Assembly: GCA_003993805.1 (NCBI GenBank)
Contig: RSEF01000004.1
Location: forward strand, 10,539,803 to 10,603,802
DNA length: 64,000 nt
From: Himantopus leucocephalus
Lineage: Eukaryota; Chordata; Aves; Charadriiformes; Recurvirostridae
Direction of reading: 5' to 3'
Shown here: in pieces, positions 12,404 to 25,700 of the stretch
How positions within the stretch are numbered: the first letter of the stretch is position 1
How the letters are laid out: every line of letters starts with the position of its first letter
Program-made: the position numbers and the translations under genes
The notes under the pieces: generated by a model
Databases searched by the model: none
What the model was told of the DNA's origin: nothing
The model's input: the letters and a program-made list of their open reading frames with translations, nothing else

Positions 12404-15400
12404 CTGTGCAAGAAAAGGAATTTATTAAAAACCAAGAGTGTATTTATGGATAAAAGTGAACTTCTACAAAATAAAATACACAAGAATATAAAGCAAAAAT
12501 TAAGCAAAGTACTGCTTGATTAATTTGGTCCTTAGTAGGAATATAAAAGCACCAGCCTTATCTGTTGGAACATATCATAAGACCGATTTACATTATGAAC
12601 TGAATTACTGAGATATATGCTTATATATCACATTTTATAAGAGGCATCACGGGACGCACCATCTGGTATGGAGACATCAATAACTGCACCTTTTAAAAAA
12701 TAGCAGCCAGAACCCAAAAATTATCACTGAGGTTTTCTTTTGTTTTCTTTTTAAATACTGAAATTTTCTAAGGAAAAAGAGCACCACAGAAAGGTGCAAC
12801 AGAACTAAACCCAAGCCTTGCCAGCAGCAGCCACTGCCTGCAGGCAGCACGGGAGTCCTCAGTGTTCTCACACCAGCGAGTCTTGCTGCTGGTGCACAGA
12901 CCCCACAGTAACAGGCAAGGGCAGACAGGAAAGTACTGTGCTGCTGTTCCGTTTATGCTTGAAATAAAATACTCATCTCCTTAAAAAAAAATAATTTGCA
13001 TTAGGTAACATCATAGACAAAAGTACTTAATTAAAATAAAATATGTTAACTAGCTCCATGATTAAAATACCCCATACAACTGTTTTCTCCTACATAATGT
13101 AAAACGTAGTAGAACATATGCTGCTGTATTTTGCTTATTTATGGCTGGAAGAAATCCACAACACTGAAAAGATACAACCTCACATTATACGCATGTCTAG
13201 ACAAAGACTGAATTTGATTTTCAGGATATTCTGGACTCAGCAGCACTCAAAAAAAACTGCGGTGATGAAATACAACTATATTCAATGAATTTCACTGCGG
13301 TTCTTAGGTGTGTAGCAGTAACACCTCTATAAACTACACTCTTAATATCTGTGTTATGATGATGTATGTGTGACAAAAACATGCACAAACTTTTTGCCAA
13401 TTCTTCAGACAGCAAATTTGACTGGAAGCCTTCGAGCTCCCAGACCGCTTGAATTAGGACCAAGTCACGCAAGCGTCAGTGAGGAAGACCACTTTTTTAT
13501 TCAACATCTGTGAAGCCCTTTAGGCCAAGCAAAGTGAGAAAGAGATAGCATATGTGCCAAATTCATGTGTAACTTTTGTTGCCACAAGCAAACCACTGTA
13601 AGACTATAAAAATACAACATGTAACCACTTTAACAAATGTCCCTGTTTTTATTTACTGTAAACCATATTTAAGGTACTCCATTGTGGATTCAAAGAGTGA
13701 ACAAGTTCTGATAACCAAATGTGGGCTCCTAACTTGGAAAAAAATTGCCCTGAACAATTTTAACTGTGGGTAGAGAGACATATTTCTATGTATGTGCCGA
13801 TAAAACTCGATTTTGTTCTACCTGTTAAACCTGTGGTAAGTACCCAGATTTACTGAAGATACCATTACTTTGATTTTTTCCAGAAGATTAAATATTTTTG
13901 TTCTTAAGCAAAAATATTTAGTCTAGTTGTAAGTGCAGAAAACAAATTCTCTCCAGGAAATGAGTTATTTTTCCCTTCCTGAAAGAGCTTATAATATGAT
14001 GAGTATAACATCACCAATAATGAGATTAAGTAGTATTGTAAACCACTGTAGAAATAAAAAATCTATTATTCATCATTCCCACCAGACATCTTGGAAACTG
14101 GAAAACAACCTACTGCCTGTTCTTATTATATTTAGTGGAAACAGAAAAATGAGAGGGAGACCTGTACAACTGGATTTCAATTGGCTTTACTCACAACTTC
14201 CAGTTGCATTCACTCACAGATGACTAATTGTTGTCTTCCATTCTTATCTTTCCTCTTTGGCCAGACTGAACAGAAGGCAAAGATGTCTATTGTCCCCTGA
14301 CACATTAGTATTCATTATGGTGAAAAGTAAATGAGAACTATTTCATCTTCAGAGCGCTATCCTAAGACATTAACATCTAATAACAATATTAAAGTCGTAT
14401 TACAGGTCTTTAATCTGTGGCAGTAATAATGCTGTCTAGTTTAATAAAGATACACATTAAAATAAATATTTTGAATATCCACTTTTAGGAGTTTGCAAAC
14501 AACATTATTACCAAGTTGAAGAGACTTCAGGACAGTTAGAACCAAATTTCGAGAGCAGCACTGTTGCAGTTACAGCAACTTGCTTCCTTTTCCTTGCTTA
14601 CCCATACTCCTAGAGAAAAATGAAAGCTATTTTGTCAGGATTTCTCATGTTAATACTCTTAAAAAAGAAGAAACAAACACACAAAAAAAAGTTGTCATGT
14701 ATCTTGAAATCAGTAACTAAGTAACTAATCACAATGAACCAGAGCGCAGGAATTCTGCACATCTCCTGCAAACGTTATCTGCAGCACAGCCAGTACATTG
14801 CTCACTCCTGAGATATTCCTTACCAAATATTTATTGGAATTCTACAAGAAGGACCAACTCTAAGAGAAAGCTTTTCGTGCAATTCAGCAAATTGTAATAG
14901 GATAAATATTGATTAACCAGGAAAGTAATCTCTGAAGCAGGAGTCTTTCATATCAAGGATTTCTGGCCAAAACAGGATGGCACTGATTATTTGTTCCCAA
15001 ATCATCTGGCACGATTAGAGGTACTCTGGATACACTGACATGTTTCATGATACAATTTATGGGGAGCATATTTAAAAGTTAGTAAATAATGTTTATGGCT
15101 GTAAGAGCTGCCCTTTTAATTTGCAAAGGGAGTTTGAAAATGTATCATACTAAGTTCTTGCTGATTTACATTTACAAAATTGAGTGCCAGCTTCGAAGTT
15201 TTGGGAGCTCTAACAGTCAAACATGAACACGCTCATTTGCAATGCTGCAGGCATAGCATTAGCCAATAAGATACTTACTAATTAAATTGTTTACCAAAAC
15301 TAAGATATAAAATAAGCATATTTTTGCTGTTGGCTTCACAGAAAGTACAATCAGCATTTTCACCTTGCAAGGTAGTCTCTCTTTGTGTTTGTTTTTTGGC

Positions 15401-16426
15401 TGAATGATGACATTCCCTTGCCAATATTGTGTTACTGCTTGCTCTTTTTTTTCAGAAATTGTTAGACTGAAATAATTGAAAGGCTTCTAAATAATATTCC
15501 ACCACTCCCTTAACAGCACATGAAACACTTGGGAAATGGAATTCCCCTGATTTTGTTTTATAAGCTCACAGGTCCTATTTACCCCTTTTTCCCCAGCTGT
15601 TCTCATAGTATGCAGTGCTTAGATACCGTGGCAGATGACAAGCTAGATGATAACCATTACAAGTGATGGTAGATAAGTGAGCTGGTACAAAGAACAACGT
15701 CTTTCATTTGAAATTTCTGCTGTTTATCTTTCTTGGAGAGCTCATTCCTGTTGGCCTGGACTTGCGCATTTGATGAATGGGTCAGCAGCTAGGATCTGTA
15801 TGAGCAAATGAATAAGATGCACATCTCATCCCTCAAACCATAATGAAAATCTTTATGAGATTGGATTCATGCATTGAGATGACCTAAGAATATGTTCCTG
15901 GGTTTTTTACATATTAGAATTTAGTTATCAAGTGACAGCATGAAGACAAACCTGCACCAACCGTTCCTGAAAGCTGGGAACATAACTCATACATGGGTGG
16001 CACTACTATAAGCAGATATTTCATATTAAATTCATTTAAAAAGACACAGAACAGCAGTAAGACAAACTTTTCTCATCATATATGTTTCAATCACCTTTTT
16101 GAGGAAACACAACTGCTGACAAAAAATGCTGAAAATGAAATTTCATGGCCAGAAAAACTTTCTAAATTGCCAAAAGTTGCTCAGTCCTATCATTTTTTTT
16201 CTGAATTAGTTTGTAATGAGACCACCAAATCAACCTACAAGAAATATCTGTATACGCTTGAGAGTAAAGGACTATATAATTTATGCTCATACTTGCACAC
16301 ATACCCAGGCCTCCGTGTTGTCAGAACTGAGCATATTTACCATAAGTAGGATCTTATTTCTCTAAAATCACTGCTGCAAACTTTCTATTAATTATAAATT
16401 GCAGTTACTAATACACTCTTTACATT

Positions 16427-16470
16427 AAAAAAAAAAAAAAAAAAAAAAAAAANAAAAAAAAAAAAAAAAA
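16427..16470. repeat. A44 homopolymer run with one N
   Basis: A continuous run of A broken only by N at 16453, followed by an A/C-rich stretch (CAAACCAACAAAC). No retroposed body is recognisable upstream. The N probably marks uncertain length or an assembly join. Confidence 0.95.
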
Positions 16471-19124
16471 CAAACCAACAAACAAAACCCAACCATGAAG
16501 CCACACAAAATTATAGCACAACTTGTTTAAAATCCTTTGGATGAAGAAGTGTTCCACTGAAAACCAGATTTTTGTCAGAAGCAAAACAAACCTGGGCAAC
16601 AAGCAAGGCTGGCCAAGACAGAGCGAGCGCACCCCTATGACAGCTGCTTCTGCACATACACAAAGGATCTCAGAATCTGGGCAGCAGTGCAACACTAGGC
16701 TACACCATCATCTCCCACCCCTCTCCTGTTAGAGCTGTCCTTGGAGTAACTAGTTAAATACCCTCTGGGTGAGGAGAGACTGACCTCCCATGGACGTTAT
16801 TGTTCTCTTCATGCTAACGAGGCCCAATGGAAAAGCACAGGCACGAAGCCAAATCTTGCACACCCCGCTCTGCGCACTCAAATTCTAGTTACCCTGAAGT
16901 TATCCTGAAGGATGCAGAGCTCCCCTTCACACCTTGGGAAAAGGACCAAGGCAGATCTTAAAAACATCTCATTAAAGCTGTCACGTAAGTTCTCTCCCAG
17001 AAAGTTCCTGTCTTCACAAAAAAAACCTATTTCATAAATTCTTGGTCAGTTTTTCATAGACGTTTACTACCTCTAGAAGCTGCTAGTTCATGATTTCATG
17101 ACATGAACTAAAAATTATTCAGGAAAACCATTCACTTTCTTTGCTCAACCCATGCCGAGTTTGTTCAAGCGTGTGTTTCCTCAGCAAGTCCATTAACTGA
17201 TATAAATGATATTTAGCAGGTAGAGATTCATTCCTTCATTCTCTCTCTTTCATGATGGAAGAAGATTTTTCTTTCAATTATTAAAAGCCAAGAATAATGA
17301 TACCCTAAGGAAGGTGAAAAAGTACAACAAAAATATATATCAACTGTTACAGTCTGGACAATGAAATAAGAAAATATGATGAAGAATATCCACAATCAGC
17401 ACATAATATATTGATTGCCCTTTCTCAAATGAAGGGCCATCAGCTAGTTTAAAAGTAAAATTACGTACTAAAATAACAGCAGAGAGAGATAAAAATTACG
17501 AGGGTCATGCAAGGGGAAAAAGATGTATTTTCAGCAAAGACTTTTAAATGAGATGGAGAGTCAATGAGGCAGAGAAATACAGAAAGTCCTTCTGTGCCAA
17601 AAAGAATTGCAGAAAACCAGGTTCTTTTAGCATTAGTTGTGAAGTGTTGAGTGGCAGTATGGGAAAGAAAACTAAAAAAGCAAAGTAGACACTCTAGAAA
17701 TAAACTGTCGTAATCCTGCTTTTTAGAATGTATATTAATTACATTAGCATAATGGCAGTTGTCCGAAAGGCCAGACAAACTGGGTAGAAGAAAATAAATG
17801 ACTCGCTAAAAATGTGCTAACAAGTTATATGACTGTAAATGTAAGTTTAAATTGTATATAAATCATGAATCTCATCACCTAGCTCTCTCCTGAACATACG
17901 GCTTTGAAATCCCCCTTCCCACGGCCAATCCCAATCCCTGGCCCCACTGCTTGTAGCCATACTCCACATCAACTTTTGTTACCAGCCTTACTGATGCCAT
18001 TTCTCTCACTAGGTACACCTGCTACCAGCTCACTGAATTCAGGGTCCAGTGAGGGAAAAAGGCAACAGGTGAAAGAAAAACAGTGAGCACTTGACCATGG
18101 AGATAAAGTTCAATGAATTTGCAGCAATAGGCAGAAAGTTTAACATACACTAGAAAAAAAGGTCAACTTCTAACAGCACACATAAACAAACACTGGGACA
18201 ATTTACCAGGGTATGGTATGAATTCTCTACCACTTGAATCTTTGCGCTGGGACTGGATGCACTGCTCAGATGCTGATATAGTTTAGTTAAAAGTTGCAGG
18301 TTTAACACAGGAACATCTTGGTGAAATTCCATAGCCCAGATTACACAAGAGGCCTACACAGATTATCAATATGGTCCTCTACCACATTTCTATTTACTCA
18401 TGCATGGAATCCAAGAGCAATCCAGGTCCGCAGGCTGCCGTTTGCACTGTAAATTTACCCTACTGAGCGTAAAATTCTTTGTGGAAGAGTCAGAATCGTT
18501 GCAAATGATGAACTCCTTGGAATATGGCATAACTTTTTGTTTTGTGTTTTTGTGCGCTGTGGATGTAAACAGACTGTTTGCACTCAATAATTATGTATAC
18601 AGATACTTAATTTGGTTTTAACATATTTTGGTGAAATTCAAACTTTTTAAGAAAAATTGTTCTAACAGTCTATTGGTTTTAGTTGCATATGCCTCCTCCA
18701 AATGTATCTGTTCTTTAGAAATGTACATTTAGAACAGGCAAGAAGCGTTGGTTAAAACCTGTGTCCCCGATGGCTGGGGTTTTTCTCCCACCTTTATCCC
18801 CGATGATTAGTAAGTTTAACCATGCCTCATATGGAAATCAAGTTGTGTCCTTAAGGTAATTTTAATGCACCTTGAGACTCACTACAATACTGGTGAAAAC
18901 AGAGCGAAGAGAGTTTATGTTTGTGTCCTGTACACAAGCACGTTCTTTGTCTCTGCTTCATGCCTCACGAATCTGTGCAGAGGATGTGGTTAACGGCACA
19001 CGTTCTCACCACGGTGGTGAGCTAAGATCTGCATCACAGTGACAGGGACCAGCGGGAGCCACACCAGCTCTGAGGGTGTCTGTCTGTACAACGCAATGGG
19101 GATTTTGGGAGAGCGCACTGCCTG

Positions 19125-19145
19125 CTCCCTGCCCTGCCCTGCCCT
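19125..19145. repeat. Short CCCTG pentanucleotide repeat
   Basis: About four tandem copies of CCCTG inside a GC-richer patch (about 19020-19260). The frames open across this patch on both strands are explained by the composition and are not called as genes. Confidence 0.75.
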
Positions 19146-20648
19146 CCACCGCACGTCCCCAGGGATGTGCACATGAGCACCTCCTGTGCTCCACGGCCTG
19201 CAGAAACCATAGTTTCCTCTGATCCAGCAGTTGCTGCCTGTCGGTGTCCTGCCAAGGCATGCTAGGACAATACAGACTAGGATTCCTGTTCTTAAAACAC
19301 AGCATAATTATACTAACTCTGTCACCTCACCGGTACCAACGGGGACTCCCCCTTCTTGCACTGACTCGCCTGACTCAGCAGTTACTGAAAAGCAGAGCTC
19401 ACATTACCAGACGATTGTCAACCACTCAACCGCAGAAGCTCTTTTGGTGTCAGTTTATTTTAATCCATCAATCTGTAAATTATAGCATTTCTGAAGCGGA
19501 CATATAACTCTTTTGGCCATCTCCACACAACAGACAGTACACACAGCCACACAGCTTGAGAGTGAGCCGCCTCATTCAATTCTCCATCATAAGACATACA
19601 AGACAATACCCTGAGTCCCTCCTGCAAGTCTCAGCCCTTCAGAATTATAGCCTACACAGTCCAGTTGAAGCGCTAAATACTAAATAAGTATTAAATCTGT
19701 CAAAGGACCATACTCTTTCAGGATATTGCATTAATTTATATATAACCTTTCACAGCGATAACCTTGCAGATATGTTTGAAGAACAGGCAATGGGAATACC
19801 AAACTGTATTTTTATTAAATGTTTTTCCCCTGGATTGACAGATAAAATTAAACAAAAAAACCCAAATTACTCAATTGTGAAATCATATTTAAATCTAAGA
19901 CTTCATCTGACTATTAGAACACCTCCGCCCAAGCTGCGATGCAGAGCAGTTCCCCAACCTGTGTAATTTAGGGCTGATTTTAATTCAGCCCACACTGCTG
20001 TGTTAGAACTGCTCTAAGTCTGCCCCGGTTCTGCTATGGCTCTGATAGCGTGGACATAATGATTGCAATGAAAGCACAGAGGACTGCGTTAGCAAGGATG
20101 AGCAGCTGATGAGGTGTGCTAATTCATTTCTAGGTCTATCTAGTTTGAGCATCCACAATGACTGGGCTTCAATCCTTGACCTACAGAATTTCAAGCATCA
20201 CTTCACTCATAGTAGAGATTTTGTATATAGACAAAATACAGATTATGGATGACTTCTATGTTAGCAGGAAAGAAAATCCTTCACAGTCAAGATTATTTTA
20301 CCAACAATTTGATTAACAACAAAATTTAAAAAATCCTTCTAAACTCAGAACTGTAAATTAAGTTTAAACTTAGTAGACATGATTGTTGCTAAGAACATAA
20401 ATAAATGAAGTGGGAGTGGGTAGCATAGTTTAAATGTAGTTATAGTGAGACACTAACAGTTTCTCCTGAGTTCTTACCATTGCTATCAGAAATAAAAAAC
20501 TATAATTTATAATAGTACTCAGCCTACTCCTCTCTGTTTCAGTTAACCACTCTTAATTTGTCTTATTTGATGGAAAAAGCCTGAAAGAGAAACCTTAGAA
20601 CAATAAATTGCCATGGGATTAAGGGAAAATTCCAGTGTATTAAGAAAT

Positions 20649-20747
20649 ATCACAGAACAGCTGAGATTGGAAAGGATCTCTGAAGATCTGCAAGGATGGA
20701 TACGCCACTCCACTGGGTGCTCCAGTGTTCAAGATTCCTCGCAGTTT
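20649..20747 (-). mobile_element. Decayed CR1 fragment, antisense
   Basis: The plus-strand text ATCACAGAACAGCTGAGATT followed by GGAAAGGATCTCTGAAGATC is a diverged form of the antisense CR1 3' end (normally near ATCACAGAAT...GAGGTTGGAAGGGACCTCTGGAGATC). It then jumps to GGATGGATACGCCACTCCA and GCTCCAGTGTTCAAG, which match a later part of the antisense consensus, so an internal deletion is implied. The element therefore runs on the minus strand with its 3' end at the low coordinate. It is short, old and non-functional. Confidence 0.6.
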
Positions 20748-20795
20748 AAAAAAAAAAAAAAAAAAAAAAANNNNNNAAAAAAAAAAAAAAAAAAA
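20748..20795. repeat. A-rich run containing six Ns
   Basis: A-run 20748-20770, N at 20771-20776, then A-run to 20795. It directly follows the antisense CR1 scrap, where the consensus has an A-rich stretch that could have seeded expansion. The length is unreliable because of the gap. Confidence 0.9.
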
Positions 20796-22435
20796 GCCTC
20801 AGTGAAGGAGAGCAAGCTACCTGCCAAGAAAGAAGTGCATACAATACAGTGGTATTTGCCAGCTCTGCTTGGCAAACATTCCTTTCTTAAGAGCTGATTA
20901 CTCATTCAAACTAAAAATCAGTATGGAAAGTAGGCAAAACTTTCACCTGCAAAAAACTTACTATTTTAAGTAAGAAAGAACCACATTTATGTAGAAAAAA
21001 AAAGTGTATTGGTTTTGCTAACCAGCAGTAGTAGAAAAATGACAGTATGTAGAGCATCCTACTAGATCTCAGACATGCTAAAAGTGTTAATTCAGTTGTA
21101 AAAGTGTCTGTCTCTGCACTAGCCCAAGAAAATTCAAGTTTCTTGAAGAACATATAGGAAAGAATACCCTATCTGTAACTGAACTGTCACTACAGTCAGT
21201 GTCTTCATCTTTGTCACCAGCTCTGACACATTTATAATGACATAAGCACACAATCCTAGAACCTTTGCTTTGTATTTTCTAAGTTAGCCTTTAATTATCT
21301 GCTTAGAATTATTAAAAAACCCCCACAATTATAACAACCGATGTATTTGTTAGCAATTGCTACCCAATGGAGCATGTCCTAGCAGTCATTTTATTTCTGA
21401 GAAATCCATCGGAGTCCCAGAAAGAATTTACACAAGTACATCGATATTGTAAACAAATGTTTTAGGTGACAGCAGAAAATCAAAACCGCTCACCCCTTGT
21501 TAATAATCAATGGGTTAAAATAATGCCATACATTTCTTATTTCAAGTATCAGTATGTGTATGATTAAATAGGTCATTTAAGTTAAATTAAGTTAAATTGT
21601 GATTACAATGTACTAACTTGTCCTTTACTATGACATCATAATATCAGTGACGATGGAAAAGTGCTAAGAACACATCATGCCAGCCAACCAGGGACTCTAC
21701 CTGATATTCAGAAACCAAACTAAAAAAACTCGCGATACTTAAAGTTTGAGTTCCCTAGTGATAGACTGCCATGATAGCTCACGAGCAAATCAAAACAATT
21801 ATCAGAAAATATTATCCTGGGATTAAACAAGAAAATTTAAAAAAAAACATATTTCTCATATATTTGTATAGATGAATGTTTGTATATATGTTTGTGTACA
21901 TGTGTGTATGCATATATATATGAATGTATAAAATCTAATCCTTGGTTTTAACCCCATGGAAAGAGAAAAGAAAAGAAAATAGACTTCAATATAGCTGAGG
22001 TCAAAAGAGCCACACTGAATTTATGATACCAGTATGATATTTCAGGTCAAGAGCTCCAGACTTTGTATTTCATTTGCATAAAAGAAGAAAATAATAAAAT
22101 TGCATCCACACTGGCTCGCACAGAAGCTGAAACAACAAGCAGACCTGTTTGTAACCTGCATCCTACAGTTTCCCCCAGTGCATTTATTAGACAGAACTTA
22201 GTGCAACAGAATAACCTGGGTTTATGAAAGGCACACCTGGTTATTAGAACTAGGGCCAGCAATCAGACCTGCTTCTTTCTGATGAAATTGTACCTCCAGT
22301 CTGTTTAGGGATATACATGATTGTGGCAGTTTCAAGATTTCATGTTACATCTTTAATTGTGGGCATTTAGCAGACTGCCTCTTATTATTAAGATACTGCT
22401 GACTTTTATTGTCAATGTGGCCACAGGACAAGGCT
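20796..22435. other. Unique non-coding sequence with a TA/TG-rich tract
   Basis: No gene supported. A degenerate TA/TG-rich simple repeat occupies about 21851-21930. A short minus-strand segment near 21712-21730 has good splice-like signals (TTTTTTTAG before, CAG/GTAGAG after) but is only 19 nt long. Confidence 0.5.
21851..21930. repeat. Degenerate TA/TG dinucleotide-rich tract
   Basis: Imperfect alternation of TATA, TGTG and TGTATG units, including GCATATATATATGAATG. Simple-sequence DNA with no gene. Confidence 0.75.
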
Positions 22436-22790
22436 AATAATTACTAGCACCAGAAGCAGCTTGTGGTTTTATATTACATTGAGGTAAATTACACTGGAAT
22501 TAGAGTGGATTACTTTTATCAAATGGGGAATAAGCTGTTAATTAACTCCCCGCTGTAGCAATCTTTTTCTGAGCTTGCAACTGTTATTAGCTCTAGATTA
22601 AACTGTTGAATTAATTTCCCACTTACTTACTATTTCAAGAGTTTTTAATTTACCTGGCAGCAGTTTTAATGGGAAATTGTATTAGTGAGCATAAATTGTT
22701 TTTGGGAAGGGTAAACAGTTTGTGATAATGTTTATTAAGTCGTTTTGTTTGAGCAAAAATATAATTGCAGTTTTAATTAGTGCATGGTTG
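22436..22790. promoter_or_regulatory. Possible conserved enhancer-like block rich in TAAT cores
   Basis: The block has no repeat structure and a dense set of homeodomain-type cores: TAATAATTACTAG at its start, GTTAATTAAC near 22538, GAATTAATTTCC near 22609, TTTTAATTAG near 22771. A TTATTGTCAATG motif (SOX-like) lies just before it, near 22407. Composition of this kind is typical of conserved non-coding elements near developmental genes, but AT-rich DNA makes such motifs by chance. Conservation cannot be measured here. Confidence 0.25.
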
Positions 22791-25700
22791 TTGGAGTATT
22801 AGGTTTGAGATTACATTGTGGCATTCTGAGAAAACAATCGCCCAGGTAATCCCAGCATTTATAACTGATAGCAAATAGGCAAATAGAAAAGCTATGTCAA
22901 CACTGCGCTGACTTGTGTGTGTATACACATGCGGACATGCCCATGCTCGTATGCCCACCCACACAAGCACAAGCATGTTTAGAAAAGTAAGAGTCATACG
23001 CCTAGGAAAGAACATGTCATTTCCCTTTGCAGTTAGGCAAAGGCATATGAAGCACCACAGTGCATGTGCGGGCCTGTGTGTATAAACGTGTAAGAGAAAG
23101 ATATCAATAAAGTAGCAGAATTTTGTGTACGCTAAGTGGACACTTCTCTGATGTTTCATATTTAACATGTGAAATGTTCACAGCTTTTAACAGGGTAAAA
23201 CTTGCTTTAAATACACTGTATTTTCTAGCCCTGCTACTGTTACGTCAATGGCAAGCCTAAGAGATAGCCCTAAGTCATTAGAAGAAAATTTTTAAAAAGT
23301 TAACAAGAATTCATCCACTATAGTAAATTGCTATAGATCATTTACTTTTTTACTTATTGGTTGAATATAGAGAGAGCTCATTTACTGTAGTTTGCTGTTT
23401 TCTGATGTTTGTAAAATCCTGGATGAGCTTCTTTAAAGATAACTGTAATATAACTTTGGGTAGCAATATATACAAACTATTTTCATTCTGCAGTCTAGTG
23501 ACCAAGAAGAAGAAAATTCCAGTAGTTTGGTGTGTCCTAATACATCCTACTCGGCAACAGCTGCTACTCCAAAGGACATGGTCTTGTGCCATATCTACTT
23601 GCCCTGTGTGATGTCTCAGACAGCAAAGGGCATCACAAGCAGGATTAGGTACACACCTTGAGGAAACATCGAACCTCACAAATCCCCACAAGTGAAACAA
23701 GGGCAACAAGACTGCATTCATACACCCAAACTGGAGAGTAGAGACCAATTTTAAAAGAGCTTAACTCTACTTAATCCCTTCCAGCTGCAGTGTTACTGGC
23801 TGTGGAAGTTACCACCTAGATGCCTAGCAGGCACACATTATCAAATTCCATAGGACACTGCTGTCAGAGGCGTCAGCTCTGCTACTCCTGCAGCAGCCCT
23901 GGAACTAGTTTCAAAAATATGTTAAACTGATAAACTAACCTGACTGAAAAAGGTTAAGGAGGGGTGTCCCGAGCGGCTCAGCCTGGAGATAGGAGGCAAC
24001 AATTGCTCTCTGCAGGGGAGCAGTAATGAGGACTGAATGAAGACAGAGCCATTAACATCTAATGACCACACCTAGAAGACAGGCTGCAACCAAGCCCATA
24101 GGCTCCACATCTATGAACCTCTCACAGTTCTGCCTAGCATGTAATGGTAGCTGCTGTTGCTTCTTATAAAAAAGACCAAAATGTAGGCAGTTAAAACACA
24201 GACTGTTATACTTAACTTCCAGCAAATATTCCATGAGCTGACTTAGGTGCTCAGTATCTTTTTTAAACTCTTACAAAACATAGGTATTTTCTTATAAAAT
24301 TTAGAAAATATGTAAAAAAAATACCCGAACCTCCCAGTTTTAGGCAATATAGATTCAGATACTTAAATTCAGAAGGACGTTCTTCAACTTAGCCTTACGA
24401 CTCGGTCATGAAGACATGAGCCCACAAGGTTCTTATACACCCTCAAAGTGGCCCAAAGTCAAATGGGGTGGAAATGCGGTACTAACTAAAAGGAATGGAC
24501 CTCATGTTTCATTTCCTGTAAACACGGGCCACTGCAGCAAAAATTACTTTACTTTGTGCCATGACCTCAATTGTTACTGATTTTCAGGAACCTAATGGAG
24601 GTGAATTGAAATGCCAATACAATAATCGCAAAAGGAGTTCCTTGCCCTCACAAAGACAGCAAACTCCATGTTACAGGTTTTGTATCTTTTTACCTTGACA
24701 TCTGATATGAACAGCATTCACAGATGTAAACATGCAGTAAACTACTTAAATTGTTTCAAAAGACCCAGCATCATTTCAAGATGTAACCGCACGCAAAAGC
24801 TGGTTAAAGCATCACATAATGATGCAAAAGGAGTTCACGAGCATCAATTATTTGGTAGCTTTAAATATATATGTATATTGATTTACAGAATACAATAAAC
24901 ATCAACTTGGCTTAAAAGTGACCTGGCAAAAAAAAAAAAAGTTATCCGGGTCAAGCCTGTAGTCCATTTCTCCAGGTAGGCCTCCATGCTGAACTGGTGT
25001 AACTTGCTGGCTGTAAGGCTGAAAAAAACAGTGGCCAATAGCGTTTCTTTACTGGATGGAGAACTATGATGTAGCAATAGATAGGGGCAACTATATTATT
25101 GGTAAACACAGCTGTAAATCATATAACACTAATTAACATTTGTTCTTGGTTTTTGTTTCTCTCCATCAGCACTTCTTTCCTGTAGCGTTCGAGGTGTGGT
25201 CAGTGTTAGAAACCATTAAATGTTGTTGCAAAAGTCTACAATATCCTTTAATTCAAACAGAAACATAAAAATGTTCAACTGAAGTTTATACAATTAATTT
25301 TAGTTCTCAATTTATGAAGATTTTACTATTCATGCAAAGGAAAATGAGAATTAAGATGCAATGTGCTGACATTCAGTGTAGTTTTACAGCCTTTTTAATA
25401 CTGAAGTAATTTTAAAAATAATAGGCTTAAAATAGTAAAAAACCAAAAACTAATAGTTTTGCTAAATTACCTTTTTATTGCATGGTTTCAATTAGCATTC
25501 TCTCTTCCTCCCACCCAACACGCAGATTGTTCTCTCTTTTCTCTGTAGGAAATTATGAGATGATAGAACTACAGAAGAACCTCAATTGAAAACACAAGTA
25601 TACAGCATTTCCAGAATGATTTGTTGCAGCATATTCTATAAAAGTTAACAGTTCTTAAAGATATATATATATGTAACTTATGAAGCATGTTTCTTGCATA

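Larger units (their letters stand above)
12404..20648. other. Unique AT-rich non-coding sequence
   Basis: No gene or interspersed repeat was recognised. Minus-strand frames at 13221-13478 and 18150-18332 have protein-like composition but no complete set of splice signals. A plus-strand open stretch ends at a strong donor near 13834 (CCTGTG/GTAAGT) without a good acceptor. Confidence 0.5.

Noticed and set aside
22773..23748. Two minus-strand frames of about 130 codons
   Set aside because: Composition follows the local TG- and T-rich DNA, with no conserved-looking domain or splice signals.
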